Of a stretch of DNA of 64,000 bases, positions 42,320-53,159 are shown one piece after another. The translations under genes and the position numbers were made by a program. Origin of the DNA: Macrotis lagotis. Taxonomy: Eukaryota > Chordata > Mammalia > Peramelemorphia > Peramelidae. The notes beneath the pieces were generated by a model. It searched no databases, was not told the DNA's origin, and saw only the letters and a program-made list of their open reading frames with translations. Position 1 is the first letter of the stretch; every line of letters begins with the position of its first letter. The stretch spans positions 138,831,039 to 138,895,038 of the forward strand of contig NC_133658.1 in assembly GCF_037893015.1 (NCBI RefSeq), in the 5' to 3' direction.

Positions 42320-42715
42320 TTTAGATTCAAATTCATCTTTGGGCACTTCTTGGCTCTGTGTGACATTGGGAACTTACCTTTGGTTAATTCAACTGTAAAA
42401 TGAGGATAAATGATAGCATCTACGCCAAAAAGTTGTTATGTGAACCAAATGAAAAATATTTGTATGTGTGCCTTTTTTTTTTAAAGAAGTGCTTTGAGGG
42501 GCAGCTAGGTGGCGTAGTGGATAAAGCACCGGCCCTGGAGTCAGGAGTACCTGAGTTCAAATCCGATCTCAGACACTTAATAATTACCTAGCTGTGTGGC
42601 CTTGGCCAAGCCACTTAACCCTTTTTGCCTTGCAAAAAAACAAACAAACAAAAAAACAAAACCTAAAAAAAAAAAAGAAGTGCTTTGCACATAGTCAGCA
42701 CTTAAGAAAAACTTT
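42320..42715 (+). repeat. MIR (CORE-SINE) split by a younger SINE
   Basis: 'TCTGTGTGACATTGGGAACT' and 'CTGTAAAATGAGGATAAATG' lead to the MIR tail 'GTGCTTTG', duplicated around the SINE and resuming as 'GTGCTTTGCACATAGTCAGC'. Confidence 0.8.
42497..42673 (+). repeat. tRNA-derived SINE nested in MIR, with target duplication
   Basis: Full-length, little-diverged copy with 'GGGGCAGCTAGGTGGCGTAG', 'GAGTTCAAATCCGATCTCAG' and a CAAA-rich tail. The duplication AAAGAAGTGCTTTG occurs at 42483-42496 and 42674-42687. Confidence 0.93.
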
Positions 42716-43134
42716 ATTCCTTTCCTTTTTTCTTTCTTGGTCTATGCTTTCTGTTCTCAGCCCTTCTTTCATATTCAGACTCAAGTGTACTCAGAGGTGG
42801 AAGGCAGCCATCACCTCAAAGCCCAGAACTGATATTGAGTAAGAAGGAAAAAAGAAAGAAAAAGAGCCATGAGACAAGTTTAGGCAATTCAAGGGACAGG
42901 AAAGGGGCAAGGATCTCAGCTTTGTCTCCTCTTGCACTTAAGAACAAAGGTATTTCACAGTGCTAGATCCAGATAAGAAGTTAAGGATCAGTAATCACTG
43001 AATAATAGGCCTGTATGGTGCCTTGGATGTCCTCAAGCCCAAATCTTTCATTTTGTAGATAAAGAAACTGATGGCTATAGACTTGCCCAAGTGAAGTTAC
43101 CCAAGGCCTACCCAAGAGAGAGGGCTGGAAGCAA

Positions 43135-43233
43135 GGAGGAAAGGAGGAAGAAAGGAAGGAAGGAAGGAAGGAAGGAAGGAAGGAAGGAAGGAAGGAAGGA
43201 AGGAAGGAAGGAAGGAAGGAAGGAAAGAAGGAA
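43135..43233 (+). repeat. (GGAA)n microsatellite
   Basis: About 20 near-pure GGAA units. The neighbouring 42716-43134 holds an old MIR-like piece ('TTTTGTAGATAAAGAAACTG', near 43060) and nothing else recognisable. Confidence 0.95.
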
Positions 43234-43639
43234 GTACTCTAGGTGTAAAAGGAGGGTGTTGGGCTATGATATCTAAAGCCTATTCCAATTTCAATTCTAT
43301 TAGCCTGGACTCCAAGCCTTACCCCAATCTCTAACCATCCCCTTCTACCTCTTTACAATTGAAGAAGGCCGCAACATCTCTCCCAAGCTTCATATCTTTT
43401 GAGCTGTTTTACCTGAGAAGTCCTCAAATTCCACCATAAGCATATCCACATTGACATTTCCCCACATGAGCAATTTTGATGTTAGTAGAGGTGGGAAACT
43501 ACAGGATCGTGCCAATTAAGGGGTGGAATGGTAATCATTCAGGGTGCAAATTTACCCAAGGCTGTTCTTCATCCAGTGCAGCAGGTGGGGGAACTGGAGA
43601 GAGGAAGAAGGGTAAATGGGATGCTTGCTAGACTGCTGT

Positions 43640-44060
43640 AATCTTTTGTTTCCATTGTCAGCGTAAAAGCCCCCATCCAGAACCTGCTCCTGGGGCCTCA
43701 GCGACTGACTTTGTCATCGTCTGCCTCTTGGTGCAGGTGTGCGTATTTTAGCTTTAGCTGGAGGAGCCCAGGCATGGAAATCGCTCTCCCTGTGCCCATA
43801 TATTATCGGTATTTTTTAACATGTCGCTTTCCAAGCAGGTAATGCATTTGCAGAGACAGTGATCTTTCATCGGGAGATTACAGTGATTTGTGTTCTCTGT
43901 CTAAAATCCAGCATAAATTTAGGAGCTAGCGAGGCATTGGCTTGTGTCAGGAGCTGCATTTCTGGGATATGGCAGGCTATCTATGCCCATCTTGGCCTCA
44001 CAGCCATTTGTCCTGATTAGGGAAAGACACGGAAGTATTTCCTTCTGATTCCTCACCTTT
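43640..44060. promoter_or_regulatory. Candidate conserved non-coding block, possible small exon
   Basis: A repeat-free, GC-balanced block with scattered CpGs, unlike its flanks. Within it 'CTTTTGTTTCCATTGTCAG' (ending 43661) resembles a 3' splice site. The 75 bases from 43662 to 43736 are open in one frame (RKSPHPEPAPGASATDFVIV...), and 'GTGCAG/GTGTGC' could serve as a donor. This could be chance. No known protein is recognisable in the 25 residues. Confidence 0.3.
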
Positions 44061-45263
44061 TTATTTTTCAAATTGCGCTTCTAGTGGGCTCTTTTTGTAA
44101 TGGCAATAATAGCAATAATAGCAGTCCATAACATTCTACAATGGAATAACTGCTGTATAAGGAGCAACACATTTGAACCTCATAAGCCTATAATTATACT
44201 ATATAGAAATATATATACAGAAATACGCACATATATGTATGTGTATAACTATGTATATGTGTATGTGAGTATGCATGCATGTATATATATATGATGCTAA
44301 ACCTCTGATGTGCTGATCCAATGTATTACTACTTTTAATATGTATTTAGATACTATTGTGATTACTATAATACAAATTACTTAATAGCATTACTGAATTC
44401 ATGATTACTTTATATCATATATTTTCTCAATCAACAGTAAAGTAAATTAACCTATCAAGTGGGAAGCCATTTATAATTTCTACATAATACACATATATAT
44501 GAAAGTATGTAAGTGAAATTACCTCCATTTTACAGATTAGGAAATAGAGGCACAGGGAGTTTAAATGATTTGCTCTTGGTCACAAAACTAATGCCAGAAT
44601 CAGGATTTGAATTCAATTCACTCCAACAAGCACTTATTATAAAATTGCTACCATCTGTCAGGCACTATTACTTTCTATCAATTAAAAAAAAGACAAGAAT
44701 AATGTAAAATCATTTACATTTTCTCAAGTACAAATACATTTGGGAGGAATCAGGGGAGAGGAGGGTACATTTGAAGCCTCCCCCCCTCCTTCTCTCTCTT
44801 CTAGACTGATCTATCCTCCCTCCCTTTTCTCTGGGAAAAATTGCTGGGAAATCCACTAACACTAAGGTGTAAATTACAAACAAGGTTTAATAGTTTTCCC
44901 CTCTCAAGGGGCTTTGCAGTTTTAACAGACCTTAAATAACTTAAGAAGGTTTAAGGCAAATGAATAAAGCTCTAATTTCATTTCAATCATGAAAAGAACA
45001 TGGATCATAAGATTTAGAGAAAAGCGCTCTTAGAAATTATCTCATTCATTGGGTCCTAGATATCCTAGGAATCATGAAAAGATCTAAAAGGGCTTTCAGA
45101 GATTATCTAGTCCCACCTCTCACTCTATAGATAAGGAAACTGAGACCAGAGCATAGAATTTAACTTTTTCAAAGTGGCACAGACTCTCTGAGCACCAAAA
45201 CTCCAGAACCAATATTTTGTTCTATTGGGGACCTGGGAATTTTTGCAAAAGATACCTCAAACC
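44061..45263. other. Unassigned sequence with MIR-like remnants
   Basis: A TATG-rich patch lies at 44205-44292. MIR-like pieces lie near 44515-44600 ('TTTTACAGATTAGGAAATAG') and 45000-45190 ('ATAGATAAGGAAACTGAGAC'). A short antisense L2-tail-like piece ('CAACAAGCACTTATTATAAA') lies near 44625. No gene is seen. Confidence 0.45.
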
Positions 45264-45393
45264 AGGGCCATTTAGGTGGTGCAATGGATAGAGCACCAGT
45301 CCTGAAGTCAGGAGGACCTCAGACCCTTAATCATTACTTAACTGTGTGACCTTGGTCAAGTCACTTACCCCATTGCCTTGCCAAAAAAAAAAG
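45264..45393 (+). repeat. tRNA-derived SINE, slightly deleted
   Basis: 'TTAGGTGGTGCAATGGATAG' and 'AGTCAGGAGGACCTCAGACC' (the 'gagttcaaatc' B-box part is deleted), then 'CTGTGTGACCTTGGTCAAGT' and an A tail. Confidence 0.85.
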
Positions 45394-46159
45394 AGGAATC
45401 CCCAAACCAAACCAATGTACAAATAGTAAATATACCTTGTATAATCCAATAAACTATAGACATGCATGGATGAATTAGGAGTGAGAGAATCTTACCTTGA
45501 ACTCTAGCTCTGTAAGTCTTTAAATTCTCTGGGCCTCAGTTTGCTCCTCTATAAAGTGAGAGATTTGGATTTGGATTAGATGACCTTCTTAGGATCCCTC
45601 TATGACTCTAAACCTATGGTTTTCTGATCCTATGTATTACTACTGCTATTTTTCATATTTGAGTATATATACTTTTATGATTACAAATTACTTTAATAGC
45701 ATTACTGAATTCATAGTTACTCTATATCATGTATAGAGATTTCAAGTTCATATAAAATATCTCAATTCCAATAATATTAAAAATACATTTTAAACTTTTC
45801 AGATCTTTTCCTCATCCTGCTTCACTCTTACTTCACTCCCTGTGAAAGATGAAGATGACTGGAATGATTTATGAGGCAATTGGAATCCCATTTGACAGAT
45901 GAGAAAAACTGAGACAGAGTAGGCTAAATAACATCTCCAAACTCACATAGGCACTTTGTGGGTGAGCCAAACCTCAAACTTCCCAACCATTCTTCCAATA
46001 TGAACCCACTGAATCATGATGACATTTAACCATATAGGAAACAACTGACCTTGACTATGTTCCCAAAGTAAGTATAACACAGCAACCAAAAATACTGTCA
46101 TTTATCAGCCAGAGTGAAGGATGTTCTAATCCTGGTAAGGTCATTACTGAAGAATTGTG
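45394..46159. other. Unassigned sequence with MIR pieces
   Basis: A sense MIR end lies at about 45480-45640 ('GGGCCTCAGTTTGCTCCTCT'). An antisense MIR-like core lies at about 45880-45960 ('CATTTGACAGATGAGAAAAA'). Nothing else is recognised. Confidence 0.45.
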
Positions 46160-46480
46160 TTTTAGGAAGTATAATGGAAAGATCAAGATGGTGGCAGGAA
46201 ATACAGACTATACCATACAAAGACAAGTCATAGAAACTGAGGGTGTTAAGCCTGAATATGAGAAAACTAGAAGAAGGAAGAAGGTCATAGTTGTGTATTG
46301 GGGGAAAGATTGTCTAATGGACTAAATTTGTTCCTCAAAATTCCAAGATGTGGACAGAAATAGGAGCAATGGTCAGAAGTTTCAGAGGGAAGTATTTTGA
46401 TTCAACTTAAGGAAAATCTTAACAATTAAAATTGTACAAAAGTGGAATGGACTGCTTCAGTAGATAGTGAGCACATACTC
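46160..46480 (+). mobile_element. L3/CR1-type LINE C-terminal fragment
   Basis: 'GGAGCAATGGTCAGAAGTTT', 'AAGGAAAATCTTAACAATTA' and 'AAAGTGGAATGGACTGCTTC' match the C-terminal end of a CR1-like ORF (RxNGxKLK...RKNFxxxxxxxxWNxLP). Confidence 0.75.
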
Positions 46481-47856
46481 AATAAATATTCTAGACTTCT
46501 TAAAGAGAAATTATTCTGACCCTGGAAACCTTCCCTCCTGACAGGCTGACATAAGCAAGATTTTTAAGGGAAGATTTTTCACATTCAGCAGTAGAGAAAG
46601 CAACCTAACCAACAGACACAAGAAAATTCACAGAGTAAAAACACAAAAGGTGAAGTGCCCTATTCAAGTCATGATAATGGGGAAAGAGCATTATTAAATG
46701 TCTACTACCAACCAGGTACTGTAATAGGTGTTTTACAAACTCATCCCCAACAACTACCATATGGATATCCCTTACAAAGAAATTTAGACCTCAATTAAAG
46801 GAAGAAAGAAAAAGAGAAATCATGGAAGTCCAACCCTACCTACTTCACAGTCTTGGCTAGGATTGATCCTGGGACTTACATTCAGGTGTCTGCCTCTGTA
46901 AGCAGTTTTGGTTCTAGCTTTAGAGTCCAAAGTGACTTTATTTTTTTCGCCATCTAGGACACAGGAAATAGGCATTTAATAACAACTAGCTTTTCTGGAA
47001 GTCAACTCCTTTAAGCCAGAAGCAAGTCTTACTCAATTCTCTTGCAAATGTTCAGCCATTTCTGGGGCTCTCCAAGGCTTAAAATCTGAAAAAGATCTCA
47101 GTCATCATTTTACAGATAGAGAAACTGAGACCCAGATGAGAAGTGATTTGCTCAGGGTCACACAGCTAATAAGCTCAGAGATAGCATTCTAAATCAGTTC
47201 CTTTGATGTAAAATTCAAAGCTATTCTTATTATTCCCAATGGCAGAGATTCTATGGAAAAACTTTTCTCAAGTTGTACAACCACTCTCCACTGCACACAT
47301 ATACTCAGTTGTTTATAGAAAATTTTATAATCCATGCCAATCCAGGTCCCCATGATGATCTTGTTTGACCATGAAGAGTAGGAGAAATAAGCCTACATGT
47401 ACAATCATATTTCACATTATAGTTCCTTCCCAAAGACTAGTTCTTTGCTAATAGCAACAGCAGCCCCTATACAACCAGTTGCATGAAGCTAAGGCTCAAG
47501 CCTCCTTAGCATTCAAATGATGGAACTGAGCCCAGGGTCCATGAATGTAGCATTGTCTCCTTACTGTTCCCTCAGTGCACATTAGCAGAGCTGGATCAGG
47601 CTGAGAGCTGGAAGAAAAGCAGCAGGAAAAGGGTAGAGAAAGGTCACTTGAAAAGGACTGTGTTATGGGAGGGGCTGTCCAGCTTGAATTATTCAGTTTT
47701 GGAATTACCACTTGAATCAGAGTGCCATGGCATTAACCAATATCCAAAGTTTTACTGATACATTCCAAGAAGTGATGTTATCCCATTTCACAGATACTAA
47801 AACATTGAATCTTGGCAAGGATTCAGTGAGTCAGGCCTTGGGATCAGAAGGAAAAT
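46481..47856. other. Unassigned sequence with MIR-like remnants
   Basis: MIR-like pieces: about 46680-46760 ('ATTATTAAATGTCTACTACC', antisense) and 47090-47230 ('TTTTACAGATAGAGAAACTG', 'CACACAGCTAATAAGCTCAG'). The 71-codon minus frame at 47496-47711 matches nothing known. Confidence 0.4.
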
Positions 47857-47999
47857 TATTGTGAGGGAGGAAGGAAAGATGGAAGGAAGGAAGGAAGGAA
47901 GGAAGGAAGGAAGGAAGGAAGGAAGGAAGGAAGGAAGGAAGGAAGGAAGGAAAGAAGGAAGGAAGGAAGGAAAGAGGGAAGGCAAGACAGAGAGAAGGA
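47857..47999 (+). repeat. (GGAA)n microsatellite
   Basis: About 27 GGAA units, pure at 47880-47950 and then with AAAG interruptions. Its complement explains the long Phe-Leu-Pro-Ser frames on the minus strand. Confidence 0.95.
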
Positions 48000-48009
48000 A
48001 GAAAGAAGG

Positions 48010-48420
48010 AAAGAAACATTATTAAGTATCTACTACCAGAGATACTGTAGTAGAGTTTTAAAAATATTATCTCACTTGATCCTCTCAACAAGCCTGAGAG
48101 GTAGAGAGGGCTTATTATCCCCAAGTTATAGTTGGGGAAACTGAGGCAATCAGAGATTATATTACTTGATAAGGGGTCACAGGGCTAGTATATCTCAGGC
48201 CAGATTTGAATTCAGGTGTTTCCAACTGCAGACCCAGTGTTCTTTTAGCTGTACCAAGTTCTTCCCACATCTCCTCTGGCTGTGTGACCCTGGACAAATC
48301 ATTTAACTTAAAGGACATCATTTTCCTAAACCATAAAATAAAGGTTTCAATCAGATAATCTCTAAGGTCTCTTCCAACTTTATCATTCTATGATCCTGTG
48401 AATCCCCAAGTATTTGTACC
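48010..48420. repeat. MIR-type pair (antisense then sense)
   Basis: Antisense core at 48015-48250 ('AGGTAGAGAGGGCTTATTAT', 'GTTGGGGAAACTGAGGCAAT', 'TTTGAATTCAGGTGTTTCCA'). A sense piece at 48270-48400 follows ('GCTGTGTGACCCTGGACAAA', 'GGTCTCTTCCAACTTTATCA'). Confidence 0.7.
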
Positions 48421-48779
48421 TCCATTTCAATCATCAACCAAATCTTCATTCTTTGCTTTAAAAAGGGGAAGGGGGCGGGGTGGGAAGGGAAAGCTAAAAG
48501 AACTCCAGTACTGATGAGAGCATTCTGTACTTTGCTAAGAACAAGATCTCACAGATCATTGTTTGACATCTTTACCTTAAATATTTTTTAAAGCTTGTTT
48601 GGCTTTTAAACCTTCTGTGCACAACAACTGAGGTAAGAATGGGTCACTTGTTGGCTATCATATTATTTTTAATCTAGTATTGGAAATGACTGCCTAAAAT
48701 AGGCACTAAAGACACAAAGATAAAATTTGGTTTTCTTTGAAAAAGAAGGACAAGAACCAACAAACTGACAAGAGATTTT
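48421..48779. other. No recognisable feature
   Basis: Non-coding sequence without an assignable repeat. The AT-rich part at 48540-48620 is non-repetitive. Confidence 0.4.
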
Positions 48780-49110
48780 AAGAGATGGAGAGAAGGAATG
48801 AAAGGAAGAGAGACTCTACCAAGAAGTCAAGGTGGGAGATGAATATTGCAAATAAGGAAAGTTAAACAAGGCATTTTGGCTAGACTATATAGTATGTGAG
48901 AAGAGTATGATTATCTTGAAATGCTGAGAAGAGGATTTTGTATTTTAACCTAGAAGCAATCAAGGGTCACTGAAGTTTACTGAACTAAAGAATATTGTGT
49001 TTAGAACTATTCTTTTGAACAGCTATATGGAGAGTAGATAGGACAAAAGAAAGACTGGAAACTGGGAGACCAAACAGAAGGTTTTTTCAATAGGCAAAGT
49101 AAGAGCTTTT
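48780..49110 (-). mobile_element. L2 LINE fragment, antisense
   Basis: 'GGATTTTGTATTTTAACCTA', 'GAAGCAATCAAGGGTCACTG' and 'GGAAACTGGGAGACCAAACA' are the complement of the L2 ORF region that also lies at 3575-4529. Confidence 0.65.
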
Positions 49111-50199
49111 TGACTAAACTCCTTTATGCACTAGAAAAAAAGTCAGAACAATTAATTGTCTGTGAACATGTGATCTCCACTATCATCTTCTTTTCCCCTT
49201 AATAAATCCTAAACATCGTAACACCTCTCAATTTGGCTGCTATTGACACTCCATGTCAAGTTTGTGACAGTCACATGAGTGTTTAGTCTAGGTTATTCAC
49301 AGCCCCTGAACCACCTTGTCCCATCTAATTTACCACAAACATAAGCTGCCATCCATCACTGCCTAAAGCCTCTCATTCAGTAAAAACTAGAAGGATCAGA
49401 GAGGGGGACGGGTGGGAAAGGGTGGAGTGTACCTGAAGGGCATCACATAATCCTTGAAGAAAAAAATACTTGTCTACCAGTTCATGAAAAGAAAATTGCC
49501 TATTTCATGTTCTCTTCTCCACTGTCTCCTGAATCTCTTAACATTCCCCTCTAGAATGGTGCCCTGATTAATATCTCCACTGAAAACTGGAAGGGGAGGG
49601 ATAGGTAACTGGGGAGGGGAAAAAAAAACAGCTCTGTAAACAATATTATTAACCCATGGACCAGTGATAAATCAGGGCAGGAAGGTGACCTCAGCAGGCT
49701 AGAGTAATCCTGTGTGTCAAGATGAATTTATGAGGCTAGTTTTATTGGCCTGCTTGACCCAGGCTCCTTGGAGATGTCTCAGTAACAAATCTAATCCACT
49801 TCATTTATGAACTGTGTACAGTATGGCCAAGGAGCTGGAGCTGGGAGCACATCCTGAGAAATGGCATTCATGTCTTCAGGTAAATGTCTGACCCTATGCC
49901 TACCATCACCATCAGGGTGGAGAGTGAGGGGGCAAACTAAGGCTAGAAGCCCTGTTGCTTTAACCTAGTCTTCTAGCTGTAGGGCAGCAAAGCCAGGCAT
50001 AAACTGAGGAGGCCACTCAATCCCTCCCTTCCCCATACATATCCCAAGAACAAGAAGACCAATATCCTGAGAGCAGCAGCTAGAGGGGACCTAGAACCCA
50101 CAAACAGCCATTCCCAGGGAAGAGCTGAGCCAGGGAGCCAGGAAAAGGGAATGGTGGGAGAGGGCAATGGAGGGCCCTCACTTTTACCTGCTAACTGGA
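49111..50199. other. Low-repeat non-coding sequence
   Basis: No gene and no clear mobile element. The part at about 49640-49870 ('GTCAAGATGAATTTATGAGG', 'CTAATCCACTTCATTTATGA') is non-repetitive and could be conserved. The 64-codon minus frame at 49973-50167 has no motif I know. Confidence 0.4.
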
Positions 50200-50570
50200 G
50201 TCTAGGGGAACTCGTTTAAGTCTATTTGACTGTCCCTGTCATCGTAAGGTTTACGGATGGTTAATTTATTCTTTATAGCACAGTCATTGATGGCTGTTAA
50301 ATCACAAATGAGAGCCAATAAAGGGTGAATTGCAGCTGAAATTACACTGTTTATATGACAGCAGAGTGCCGGCTAAAAGATTCATATGCTGCTGATGAAG
50401 TATGTTATAAATTTTAATTACCATAGTTTGTACAAATGACATGTTTGAAATGCTATTGAGTAATGTGACCCTGATAATGAAACTATAAAATAAATCATTA
50501 ACTTTCTGAATGAGCTTTTTTATTTCAGTGCTACAAAGAGTAAACTTTCAGTTTATTCCCATTCGGCCTT
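50200..50570. promoter_or_regulatory. Candidate conserved non-coding element, TAAT-rich
   Basis: A repeat-free block with many homeodomain-type cores: 'GGTTAATTTATTC' near 50260, 'TTTTAATTACCATAG' near 50413, 'GAGTAATGTG' near 50458, 'GATAATGAAAC' near 50474 and 'AAATCATTAACTTTC' near 50492. Pseudo-palindromic 'TGATGGCTGTTAAATCA' lies near 50288. Such density without a repeat origin is typical of deeply conserved developmental enhancers, but conservation itself cannot be seen here. Confidence 0.4.
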
Positions 50571-52229
50571 TATGTGCCCCCCCTCCTGTGCCCTCCTCCA
50601 AGAAAGTAGGGGCATGGATTGAACTATTTCTCTGTTTTGGGCAAAGGACAACAGACCAGAGGGTTTAGAGAAACTGCTTAACGGCTTGGCTGGGTACCTC
50701 CAAACACCTTGTCATCCTATATGGTTCATCGTTACCCCAGGTAGCTCAATGTGGGAGAAGAGGGAGTGCATTTATAAGATAAAGACCCCAGAACCTGCCC
50801 CTCTGCCAAGCATCATAGCATTTCTCACCTGTTAGGAAGAAAGGAGCTTGTACAAGCCCAAGACTGACAGGTGTCTCCGTTCTTTCTGGCAGCAGAGTAC
50901 TAAAGTTTAAATCATTCAACAAAGCCTTCTGTTGGAGACACCCTGATGTGCCAGAGTCCCCTAGCAAGAGTGAGGCTGCAAAGAGAACAAGGGATTCCAA
51001 AGGAAACTAGGCTAATTTTCCTGGCTCTCATCCCAGCTAAGGGTCATGTGAAGGAAAAACCTGGAGCTAATGCTTTATAATTTACCATTTATAAAATCCT
51101 TGCTCTTTGCAAGATCCTCTGCAATCATGTTCTGGGGTTGCTCTTTTTACACCCTTACCTATTACCACTATGAAGCAAGCAAAAGGAGGGAAGCATTTTC
51201 TGAGAAGAAAAACTGAAGCTTGGGGTATAACTTCCATGTCAAAGACATCGTCTTTAGCAGGCACTGAATATAGACTCATCCAGGTTGGTCTATGCTATTC
51301 CTGAAACTTTCCAAAGCAGAAAAATCAATCTATAAATGAGGCAGCCCATGTTCCAGTAAAATGGCAGTGGATATGAGATTAGAAACTGGGTCACAGTTTC
51401 CCCATTTGTAATATGAGAGGTTTGGAAAAGACGAGCTATAAGGACCCTTCCTACTCTAAATTTACAATTCCATTATACTATAGAACCCAAAAAAGCACAG
51501 GATAAGGAACATGAAGTCCTACAGTCTGGTCTTGGTTCCGTCAACAAAATGCTGCATATAGACAAGTCATCATCTCTCTGGACCTCAGTTTTCTCCTCTC
51601 TCAAGTTAGAGAATCATACTAGATGTTCATTAAGGTACCATCCATTTCAAATATTTTTGGTTCTAAGGCTCCATTCACTGCTAACATTCTATGATTCCAC
51701 ACAATTAAACAGATAAACCACCAAGTTTTACTCAATATGGTCAACACAGAAATCTTGTCCCTCTCCACCAAACAAGCATAATTTTAGCCTCCCTTTCTAG
51801 AGTGCAGGCTACCAAGGCAACAGATATTATCTCTACAGAAAAGACTCCCATCAGCCCCAATACATCTGGAAGGAGAGACTAACTTGGTATATATTGTTCA
51901 TTTTCTAAGCAAAATGTATTCAAGCAACATGAGCAAAATAAAAACAGTTAAAAGACTTTCCCAAAGGTATTACACAAATAAAGTAATAGGATTGATAAAA
52001 GAGTGATCAGTGGCTCATCCTCCTCCACCTCCAATGGCTTATCATGGCCTGAAGGTGACTTTGTTTCTAAAAGGTCACACTAGTGGATCACAAAGTTTGG
52101 CAGTTTCTCCCAATCTAAAATGGTTTGACTTATAATACAGTGATGAGTTGTGGGTCTGTGGTCTGAAAATCAACTGAAACTAGAAAAATATCATCAGTGG
52201 GATGGTCTCTAGGTTTGAATATTTTTTTG
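50571..52229. other. Unassigned sequence with MIR remnants
   Basis: Sense MIR pieces lie near 51390-51470 ('GTCACAGTTTCCCCATTTGT') and 51560-51690 ('CTCTGGACCTCAGTTTTCTC'). The 84-codon minus frame at 50746-51000 and the paired 65-codon frames at 51082-51304 show no domain. Confidence 0.45.
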
Positions 52230-52580
52230 CCAACAGCTCATAATATCAGCTTTTATTTAATGAAGGGAGTACCTTACATAGGTATTATTATTATATTATA
52301 TATTGTATTATATTATTATTATTATTACACCATTTTTCAAATGAGGACTCAGAAAGAGTTAAAGTGACTTGCCCTAGATACAAAACCAAGGCAGAATTTG
52401 AATTCATGTCTTCCTAACTCCATTTACTCTATTCAAAAGTCATGTATCTGAGCCACCTACTACATAAAGAACTTTCCTAAGAGCAGTTCCATGAGGAAAG
52501 TAGTATACTAGCTATCATTCCCATTTTACAGATGGAGAAAAAGTAAGACTCAGAGCTGAAGTGAATTTGCCTCTCAATAT
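52230..52580 (-). repeat. MIR-type remnants with ATT repeat
   Basis: The ATT-rich stretch 52288-52327 is followed by 'TTTTTCAAATGAGGACTCAG', 'AAAGTGACTTGCCCTAGATA' and 'TTTGAATTCATGTCTTCCTA'. A second short core follows ('CATTTTACAGATGGAGAAAA', 52521-52545). Confidence 0.65.
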
Positions 52581-52582
52581 AG

Positions 52583-52830
52583 GGCAACTAAGAGGTGCAG
52601 TGGATAGAATGCAGGCCTGGAATTAGGAAGACTGATCAGACCTCAGACACTGCCTAGCTGTGTGATCCTCTACAAGTCATTTAATGCTGTTTGCCTCAAG
52701 TTTCTCACCTATAAAATGAGCTGGAGAAGAAAACTGCAAACCACTCCAGTATCTCTGTCAAAAACAAACAAACAAACAAACAAACTCAAATGCAGTCCTG
52801 AATAGTTGGACACAACTGAAACAACTTGAA
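52583..52830 (+). repeat. MAR1-type tRNA-derived SINE
   Basis: 'CTAAGAGGTGCAGTGGATAG', 'CTGCCTAGCTGTGTGATCCT', 'ACTGCAAACCACTCCAGTAT' and the end 'TAGTTGGACACAACTGAAAC'. A CAAA repeat lies in the middle. Confidence 0.85.
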
Positions 52831-53052
52831 AACAACACAGCTAAGCCACATCAGAATCAGGACCCAAGCCCTAGAATCCAAGTCCAGTGTTTTTTTTCCC
52901 ATTTTCCCAGACTGACTCCTTGTAATTCTACAACAAGTCACAATGTTTAATTGTGAAGTTCATCATAGGAGGTCATCTCCAATAGGAGTAGATCCTTCTA
53001 GAAGTTTAGGTTTAAAAGAAAGTGATGCCTCCAGTATAGAGCTGTAGAATTT

Positions 53053-53068
53053 GGGGGGGGGGGGGGGG
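53053..53068 (+). repeat. G16 homopolymer
   Basis: Sixteen uninterrupted G about 100 bases before the candidate element at 53160. It can form a quadruplex and is prone to slippage and sequencing error. Confidence 0.9.
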
Positions 53069-53159
53069 AATATGGTGGTCTAGTACTTCCCTTCCTCTCT
53101 CCTTGCTACAGAGTGCGCTGTTTTTAGACTTTTGGTGGCACTTTGAACGTCTAATCCTC

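Noticed and set aside
43091..43276. Frame with Arg-Lys-Glu-Gly repeats, also at 61321-61644
   Set aside because: Product of the GGAA microsatellite.
47797..48124. Minus frames with a Phe-Leu-Pro-Ser repeat, also at 61354-61701
   Set aside because: They are the complement of GGAA microsatellites, not repeat proteins.
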